Positions 58,943-64,000 of a DNA stretch of 64,000 nt are shown here, in pieces. The notes beneath the pieces were generated by a model. It had not been told where the DNA came from, searched no databases, and was given only the letters and a program-made list of their open reading frames with translations. Where the stretch lies: assembly GCA_049680625.1 (NCBI GenBank), contig JBAUID010000108.1, positions 3,340 through 67,339 on the forward strand, read 5' to 3'. Numbering within the stretch: the first letter of the stretch is position 1; each line of letters starts with the position of its first letter. The DNA is from JAUIAI01 sp049680625. GTDB lineage: Bacteria; Pseudomonadota; Gammaproteobacteria; Burkholderiales; Burkholderiaceae_E. The translations under genes were made by a program, and so were the position numbers.

Positions 58943-60033
58943 GTTGCCGGCCACACGCTAGCCGGGACATACACGTTGCCATCCATCAATCGGCGGGCCG
59001 TGCGCAGCGCGCCGCCGGAAATCACCTCAAACTGATCGCCAGAACCGGTGGTTTTTAAAGACACCTCAATCGAACCGGAGGGATGCTCAATTTCGACTAC
59101 GTTTGGAAAGCGGTTGTCTGCTTTCACTACGTCGGCGACAACCGTGCCAGGCATTGCGGCGCACGCGGACGCGCATATTGACCCGGATACCGCGTAGGCC
59201 GGATGGCATTGCCACGGAGTCAGATAACGTGAACTGAAATGGCCACCATTGCGGGGCGGGGCGACAATGCCAAACTTCGGAATCACGCTCTCGGTTACAT
59301 CACCCAGACCCATCAGCTTGCCAGCCTGGTGCCGAATGGATTGCATCTTGGCCATAAAAACTGAATTAGCCGTGATCTCGTCATTGGCTTCGCAAGCGGT
59401 CAGTCCAAACGATGCGGCATTGGCGAGCACCATGGGCATGGCGGCATCAAAGCAGGTGACTTCTACTGCGTCGATAATATCGCGCAGATTGCCCGTGGGG
59501 AGCAGGGCGCCAGTTTTAGAGCCGCTGATATTGCGGAATCTCAGGTCAATTGGGGCAGCGGTGCCGGGCACGCCAGCTATTGCACAGTCGCCTTCATAGG
59601 TTACATATCCGTCCGGGGTGCGCACTACGGCGTCGATCAGGCTGCCGGTGTTGACATTGTGGACAACAAGTTCGGTAGTACCTGGTGTGGCACTCACCAG
59701 TCCTTCTTCAATCGCAAAGGCGGCAACCCCTGCCAGCATGTTGCCGCAGGTCGGCGCAGTATCAACCTTGTTTTGATCTATGTCGACCTGGGCAAATAAA
59801 TAATCGATATCTGCGTCAGGCCTTTGTGAGGGGGACACAATGGCCACCTTACTGGTCACTGTCGTCGCACCTCCCAGCCCGTCAATCTGACGGGCATCTG
59901 GCGAACCCATAATGCGTAGTAAAACGGCATCGCGGGTAGCCGGGTCTGCCGGCAGGTCGCTGGCCATCAGAAAAGGCCCGCGCGAAGTGCCACCGCGCAT
60001 AAAAACACATCGGATCGATCGCTGCCTGGTCAT
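58939..60033 (-). CDS. PrpF/GalD-family isomerase (4-oxalomesaconate tautomerase-like)
   Basis: A diaminopimelate-epimerase-fold isomerase of 364 residues. FMRGGTSRGPFLMASDLP and IDGLGGATTVTSKVAIV are the family start; catalytic Cys candidates are in DTAPTCGNMLAG and in SGSICASACAAMPGT. Closest to GalD of gallate degradation and to PrpF; both move a double bond in a tricarboxylate. No gallate-pathway gene is nearby. Overlaps the TSUP permease gene by four bases, so the two form a unit. A second PrpF relative lies 1.8 kb away at 61.85 kb. Confidence 0.88.
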   Translation of the reverse strand: MTRQRSIRCVFMRGGTSRGPFLMASDLPADPATRDAVLLRIMGSPDARQIDGLGGATTVTSKVAIVSPSQRPDADIDYLFAQVDIDQNKVDTAPTCGNMLAGVAAFAIEEGLVSATPGTTELVVHNVNTGSLIDAVVRTPDGYVTYEGDCAIAGVPGTAAPIDLRFRNISGSKTGALLPTGNLRDIIDAVEVTCFDAAMPMVLANAASFGLTACEANDEITANSVFMAKMQSIRHQAGKLMGLGDVTESVIPKFGIVAPPRNGGHFSSRYLTPWQCHPAYAVSGSICASACAAMPGTVVADVVKADNRFPNVVEIEHPSGSIEVSLKTTGSGDQFEVISGGALRTARRLMDGNVYVPASVWPAT

Positions 60034-60076
60034 TTTTTCGGCTTCCGGACGTTAATTAGTCGGTTGTTATTAGAAT

Positions 60077-60886
60077 TTATCCGCGCCGCGCTGCAGACAA
60101 CAGTTTCAGCAGGGCCGCAAAGACTTTTGGAGTGGCAGCAACAATCTCCTGGCCTTCGAGCCAGTTTGAGTCACCACTGAAGTCACCAATCAATCCCCCG
60201 GCTTCACGAACCAGAAGTCCGCCGGCGGCGACATCCCAGGGGCTCAAACCAAACTCAAAAAAAGCGTCGTAGCGACCACTGGCGACATAAGCCAGATCCA
60301 GGGCGGCTGCGCCCGGGCGGCGCACACCGGCAGTGGCGACGATGGCGGCCCGGAACATTCGCAGGTACTCATCGAGTTGGTCAATTTTTCGGTAAGGGAA
60401 GCCGGTGCCGACCAGGGACTCAGCCAGGGTTTCGCGCTTGGATACCCGGATCCGTCGGTCGTCAAGATAGGCGCCCCGGCCCCGGGTTGCCGTAAACATT
60501 TCGTTACTGGCCGGGTCGTAGACAACCGCCTGGGTGGCGACGCCTTTCTCAAGCAGGGCAATCGACACCGCGTACTGTGGCATGCCGTGGATGAAATTGG
60601 TGGTGCCGTCCAGTGGGTCGATAACCCAGATATTATCGGCACTGGTCAGGGTTTCATTGGCGCGACGGCTGGTGTGACCAGACTCCTCACCAAGGATAGA
60701 ATGATTCGGGTAGGCCTTGAGCAAGGCCTCTTTTATAACCCGCTCTGCTTCCTGATCTACTTCGGTAACAAAATCGTTTCGCTGCTTTTCTGAAATCCGG
60801 ACCCGTTCCAGGTCTAAGGCAGCGCGATTTATCACATTGCCGGCAAGTCGTGCCGCTGAAACGGCCGTGTTTAACATCGGGTGCAT
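60077..60886 (-). CDS. suhB: Inositol monophosphatase family protein SuhB
   Basis: A magnesium-dependent, lithium-sensitive phosphatase, also an antitermination factor for rRNA in E. coli. Metal motifs: ILGEESGH, WVIDPLDGTTNFIHGMPQYAVSI and LSPWDVAAGGLLVREAGG. 269 residues, normal. Divergent from trmJ, as in most gammaproteobacteria, with 56 bp between the chosen starts. The start MHPMLNTAVSAARLAG matches family starts. Ends 43 bp before the isomerase start. Confidence 0.95.
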   Translation of the reverse strand: MHPMLNTAVSAARLAGNVINRAALDLERVRISEKQRNDFVTEVDQEAERVIKEALLKAYPNHSILGEESGHTSRRANETLTSADNIWVIDPLDGTTNFIHGMPQYAVSIALLEKGVATQAVVYDPASNEMFTATRGRGAYLDDRRIRVSKRETLAESLVGTGFPYRKIDQLDEYLRMFRAAIVATAGVRRPGAAALDLAYVASGRYDAFFEFGLSPWDVAAGGLLVREAGGLIGDFSGDSNWLEGQEIVAATPKVFAALLKLLSAARRG

Positions 60887-60942
60887 TGCCGGAATCCTTG
60901 AGGTTACATTGTCTAAACAAGGCGCAAGTTTACGGGATACTG

Positions 60943-61860
60943 ATGGATCCTGAGAGTGCTTGGCAATATGGCCGTTCGGCCATTGATTTTGTGCTGGTTC
61001 ATACCAGCCATCCGGGCAATGTTGGCGCCGCGGCGCGGGCGATCTCGGTCATGGGGTTCAACCGCCTCGTACTGGTCCGGCCATTTGTTGATAGGGCCAA
61101 TGAGCACCGGGAAGCAACAGCCCTGGCGAGCGGGGCCCGTGATGTGCTTGCCAACTGCCGGATTGTCGACACCCTGGCGCAAGCCATTGGCGACAGCCAG
61201 TTTGCGGTCGGGGTCAGCGCCGAGGGACGGGAGTTTTCACAAAAACCGCAGTCTCCCGAAGCTATTGCCGGGCAGATCTCCAGTTGTATTGCTGAGTTTT
61301 CAGCGGCGGACGAGCCTGCTGACAATATCCGAAACGATTTGATTGCCGACAAACCGGCACCAATCGCCCTGGTTTTTGGAACCGAGCGTGACGGTCTGCG
61401 TCTGAGCGAAGCCCAGCAATGCCAGGCAATGTGCACAATCGCGTCAAACCCGGCGTACGGCTCACTCAACCTTGCGCAGGCCGTGCAAGTCATCGCCTAC
61501 GTTGTGCGCCAGGCATTGCTGATAGAGCGTCCGCCGGCCCCGCCTGTTGAGAAAGCCCGTCATCATCGGGATCTACCGGCACCTAACCAACAACTGGACA
61601 GCATGTTGAATCATCTCGAAACGGTTCTGGTCGGTATTGATTTTCTGGATCCCGCCCAACCGAAGCGCCTGATGCAGCGTCTGCGCCACTTATTTACCCG
61701 CGCAAATCTGAGCATTACCGAAGTGGATATCTTGCGCGGCATATTCAACCAGGTAGAAGCGCTTCGGTCACAACAAGCGCTTCAGTCGCAACGACGGCAG
61801 AGTCGTCAACCAAAAACCGCTGACGGCAATCCAACAACAATCAGCAACGACGATGATTAA
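60943..61860 (+). CDS. trmJ: tRNA (cytidine/uridine-2'-O-)-methyltransferase TrmJ
   Basis: A SPOUT (TrmH-type) enzyme that 2'-O-methylates position 32 of tRNAs. Knot motifs: VHTSHPGNVGAAARAISVMG, IALVFGTERDGLRLSE and YGSLNLAQAVQVIAYVV. The C-terminal extension (NHLETVLVGIDFLDPAQP, FTRANLSITEVDILRGI) is typical of TrmJ. 305 residues from ATG 60943; upstream in-frame sequence is not needed. The end overlaps the second PrpF-family gene by 8 bp. In relatives cysE follows; here that gene is displaced by the isomerase. Confidence 0.93.
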   Translation: MDPESAWQYGRSAIDFVLVHTSHPGNVGAAARAISVMGFNRLVLVRPFVDRANEHREATALASGARDVLANCRIVDTLAQAIGDSQFAVGVSAEGREFSQKPQSPEAIAGQISSCIAEFSAADEPADNIRNDLIADKPAPIALVFGTERDGLRLSEAQQCQAMCTIASNPAYGSLNLAQAVQVIAYVVRQALLIERPPAPPVEKARHHRDLPAPNQQLDSMLNHLETVLVGIDFLDPAQPKRLMQRLRHLFTRANLSITEVDILRGIFNQVEALRSQQALQSQRRQSRQPKTADGNPTTISNDDD

Positions 61861-62992
61861 TGAAATTCCTGCCACTTATATGCGTGGTGGTACCAGTAAA
61901 GGTGTGTTTTTTCTTGAACGAGACCTGCCCACCGATATCGGGCAACGTGATGCGCTGTTGCTGCGCGTAGTCGGCAGCCCCGACCCTTATGAACGTCAGA
62001 CAGACGGCATGGGTGGCGCAACCGCCAGCACCAGTAAAGTGGTAATGGTTGGGCCGTCGCGACGCGACGACTGCGATGTCGACTACTATTTTGGCGCGGT
62101 ATCGATTACTGAACCAGTCATCGACTACAGTGGCAATTGTGGCAACCTGATGGCTGCCGTCGGGCCGTTTGCGATTGCCAGCGGCCTGGTGACTGTCACT
62201 GAACCGCTGACCTGCGTCCGTATCTGGCAGCGTAATCTTGGCCAGCGCATTGATGCCTGGGTGCCAGTGTCTGATGGACGACCTATTGAATCCGGCGTCT
62301 TCCAGGAAGACGGTGTGCCGTTTCCGTCTTCTGAAGTGCGCCTCGAATTGTATGAACCCGAACCCGGCTCGCAGGCCTTGCCCATGCTGCCTACCGGTCA
62401 GGTTAGTGAAACCTTGTCGGTACCCGGGGTGGGTGAGTTCACCACTACCCTGATCAACAGCGGCAAGCCAACCACCTTTCTGATCGGAGAAGAGCTGGGC
62501 TTGTGCGGCCGTGAAACGCCAGCGGATGTTAACAGCAACCGCAAACTGCTGAATCGGCTTGAACAAATTCGCGCCGCTGCTGCAGTCCGCATGGGGCTCG
62601 CCGAAACCCCCGAGCTGGCCACCAGCCAGCGCCCCGACATCCCAAAACTGTCATGGGTGGCCCCACCGGCAAACTACCGTAACAGTGGCGGGCGTGATGT
62701 GCTCGCGGCCAATATTGACGTGCTGGCTCGCATCATGACGATGGGGCGCCTGCACGATGCGTACACGGTGACGGGTTCTGTTGCCCTGGCGGCGGCGGCC
62801 GCCTTGCCTGGGTCTGTCGTCAACAAGATCACCCGGGCCCTGCCGGGGGTAGCAACGCGTATTGGCCATGTTTCGGGTACCCTGTCGGTGGGTGCCCAGC
62901 TGACCCGTGAAGGTGAGGTCTGGCGGCTCGAAAAAGCCATGCTGTCGCGCAGTGCCCGGCGGCTGATGTCCGGGGTGGTGCACGTCGCCTGA
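61853..62992 (+). CDS. PrpF-family isomerase (2-methylaconitate isomerase-like)
   Basis: A diaminopimelate-epimerase-fold protein of 379 residues. ATYMRGGTSKGVFFLERDLP and TDGMGGATASTSKVVMVG are as in PrpF, which converts 2-methyl-cis/trans-aconitates; catalytic Cys is in YSGNCGNLM. SVALAAAAALPGSVVN corresponds to the second half-site, where alanines replace the cysteine-rich motif seen in the paralogue at 58.9-60.0 kb. No prpC, prpD or acnD is near, so methylcitrate work is doubtful here. It begins inside the last codons of trmJ and is followed by cysE. Confidence 0.85.
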   Translation: MINEIPATYMRGGTSKGVFFLERDLPTDIGQRDALLLRVVGSPDPYERQTDGMGGATASTSKVVMVGPSRRDDCDVDYYFGAVSITEPVIDYSGNCGNLMAAVGPFAIASGLVTVTEPLTCVRIWQRNLGQRIDAWVPVSDGRPIESGVFQEDGVPFPSSEVRLELYEPEPGSQALPMLPTGQVSETLSVPGVGEFTTTLINSGKPTTFLIGEELGLCGRETPADVNSNRKLLNRLEQIRAAAAVRMGLAETPELATSQRPDIPKLSWVAPPANYRNSGGRDVLAANIDVLARIMTMGRLHDAYTVTGSVALAAAAALPGSVVNKITRALPGVATRIGHVSGTLSVGAQLTREGEVWRLEKAMLSRSARRLMSGVVHVA

Positions 62993-63068
62993 TTAGCGAC
63001 ACAGTTTAGTCACCACATATCATTCGCACCAGTCGATTCAACTTAACAACAGATTCAGGAACAGCAGG

Positions 63069-63812
63069 ATGTTTAACCGTATTCGTGAAGATATTGCTAC
63101 CGTTATTGGCAAAGACCCGGCAACGCGTTCTTCGCTTGAGGCTTTGCTTGCCTGCCCGGGTATTCACGCTCTGGCGATTCACCGCTTTGCTCATGGTTGC
63201 TGGACCAGCGGGTTTCAAACCCTGGGGCGGTTTGTTTCTCATCTCGGACGTTTCGCGACCGGCATTGAGATCCATCCCGGGGCAAAAATTGGCCGTCGCG
63301 TTTTTCTCGATCACGGCATGGGTATTGTCATTGGTGAAACGGCTGAAGTTGGTGACGACTGCACCATTTACCAGGGGGTTACCCTGGGTGGTACATCACT
63401 CAACGGAGGCAAACGCCACCCAACGCTGAAGTCCGGTGTTGTTGTCGGTGCTGGTGCTAAAGTTCTTGGTCCGTTCACGGTCGGTGAAAACGCCAAAATT
63501 GGTTCGAACTCGGTCGTCGTGAAAACGGTTCCTGACGGTGCTACAGCCGTTGGTATTCCGGCCCGCCTGATCCACAACGACAACCAGGCACGGCGCGAAG
63601 AGAATGCCGAGCGGCTTGGTTTTGCCGCTTACGGTGTCAACCGCAATGAAGACGACCCGCTGAGTGTCGCGTTGCACAAGCTTATTGATCACGTGGCAGA
63701 GCAAGATCGCACGATTGAAGAGCTCAAGTGCCATTTGAAAGGCATGGGCGCTGACATCGAAGCCGAGTGCCCGCCGCTTGATGCCACCACCTTAAACCGG
63801 ATGGTGGACTAA
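63069..63812 (+). CDS. cysE: Serine O-acetyltransferase
   Basis: Makes O-acetylserine for cysteine synthesis. After a helical N-terminus (FNRIREDIATVIGKDPATRS) comes the left-handed beta-helix with IEIHPGAKIGRRVFLDHGMG (catalytic His), VIGETAEVGDDCTIYQGVTL and GGTSLNGGKRHPTL. 247 residues, similar to the shorter proteobacterial enzymes. AGGA lies near the ATG. In relatives trmJ-cysE are adjacent; here the isomerase lies between them. Convergent with lpxH. Confidence 0.95.
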   Translation: MFNRIREDIATVIGKDPATRSSLEALLACPGIHALAIHRFAHGCWTSGFQTLGRFVSHLGRFATGIEIHPGAKIGRRVFLDHGMGIVIGETAEVGDDCTIYQGVTLGGTSLNGGKRHPTLKSGVVVGAGAKVLGPFTVGENAKIGSNSVVVKTVPDGATAVGIPARLIHNDNQARREENAERLGFAAYGVNRNEDDPLSVALHKLIDHVAEQDRTIEELKCHLKGMGADIEAECPPLDATTLNRMVD

Positions 63813-63829
63813 TCCAGCGCAGCGGTTGG

Positions 63830-64000
63830 TTACCACGCCAACCGTTGCACGCCGCTTGCCGTCAGGCGCATAAAACCGCCGCGTGGCTCGTTGGCATCCC
63901 AGTCGGGCAACACGTAGCGCTGCCGTTGCGCGCCTTGGAACTGCCAGTCATGCGTCATTGGCCGATGGGTGTGGCCGTGTAATAGTTGCCGGCATCCCGC
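63830..64000 (-). CDS. lpxH: UDP-2,3-diacylglucosamine diphosphatase LpxH, C-terminal part
   Basis: The last 56 codons of a minus-strand gene cut by the window edge. The piece contains LLHGHTHRPMTHDW, the metal-binding GH.H motif at the end of the LpxH calcineurin-like fold, followed by RYVLPDWD and a short tail ending GVQRLAW. LpxH hydrolyses UDP-2,3-diacylglucosamine in lipid A synthesis. The stop is 17 bp from the cysE stop. The N-terminal metal motifs lie beyond the window, so the call rests on the C-terminus only. Confidence 0.82.
   Translation of the reverse strand, partial: AGCRQLLHGHTHRPMTHDWQFQGAQRQRYVLPDWDANEPRGGFMRLTASGVQRLAW

Overview
The window is a stretch of chromosome from a gammaproteobacterium of moderate-to-high G+C. 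The evidence is conserved gene order: pyrG-kdsA-eno-ftsB, dapA-bamC followed by an MBL hydrolase, PHP phosphatase / YciO / site-2 protease / trpS, suhB divergent from trmJ, cysE, and an lpxH end at the right edge. hslO, mutS and a RoxA-type ribosomal oxygenase fit the same group. Isolated genes for acyl-CoA metabolism (ETF-QO, CoA-transferase, acyl-CoA dehydrogenase and ligase, P450, SDR) and many unclassified accessory genes suggest a free-living aerobic heterotroph, perhaps an uncultured marine lineage; that last point is inference. No rRNA, tRNA, CRISPR array, insertion sequence or prophage was recognised.

Layout. 1-6.5 kb: the end of a beta-hydroxyacid dehydrogenase, a secreted PHB-depolymerase-like esterase, ETF-QO, a P450, a thioesterase and a two-subunit 3-oxoacid CoA-transferase. 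6.65-11.1 kb: a sigma70-type promoter and pyrG-kdsA-eno-ftsB, with TTG starts on kdsA and ftsB. 11.2-15.2 kb: an MFS transporter, an 877-bp gene-free stretch with a 14-bp tandem repeat, and a CsgG / DUF4810 / DUF799 lipoprotein triad. 15.2-22.6 kb: Hsp33, a gamma-carbonic anhydrase, a DUF455 di-iron protein, and larA-larC-larE-larB with a GDSL lipoprotein. 22.6-32.4 kb: acyl-CoA ligase, hydrolase, PHP phosphatase, then a minus-strand block (membrane-fused aminopropyltransferase, small membrane protein, GNAT) placed inside an otherwise conserved yciO / S2P / trpS neighbourhood. 32.5-47.8 kb: DUF2461, a PAS-PAS-GAF-GGDEF-EAL protein, a methyltransferase, dapA-bamC-MBL, a LEA-like repeat lipoprotein, roxA divergent from an FKBP, an acyl-CoA dehydrogenase, a Tat phosphoesterase and mutS. 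47.8-58.1 kb: the most unusual accessory region (below). 58.1-64 kb: a TSUP exporter coupled to a PrpF/GalD-type isomerase, suhB, trmJ, a second PrpF-family isomerase, cysE and partial lpxH.

Main candidate system. From 51.3 to 57.1 kb four overlapping plus-strand genes encode a KamA-type lysine 2,3-aminomutase with the lysine-recognition aspartates, two different ATP-grasp ligases of the D-Ala-D-Ala ligase fold, and a GNAT / acetylpolyamine-amidohydrolase (HDAC fold) / GNAT three-domain fusion. The gene set suggests that beta-lysine is made, an amine may be acetylated, one or two amide bonds are formed, and an acetyl group is removed. The product would be a beta-lysine-containing pseudopeptide or compatible solute that I cannot match to a characterised pathway. 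Directly upstream is a two-subunit fumarate-reductase-like pair with no membrane anchor, which may belong to the same locus.

A second coherent system is the nickel-pincer-nucleotide operon. Its LarE carries the three cysteines expected of a [4Fe-4S] type of sulfur transferase, and its LarA keeps all catalytic residues but has an unknown hydroxy-acid substrate.
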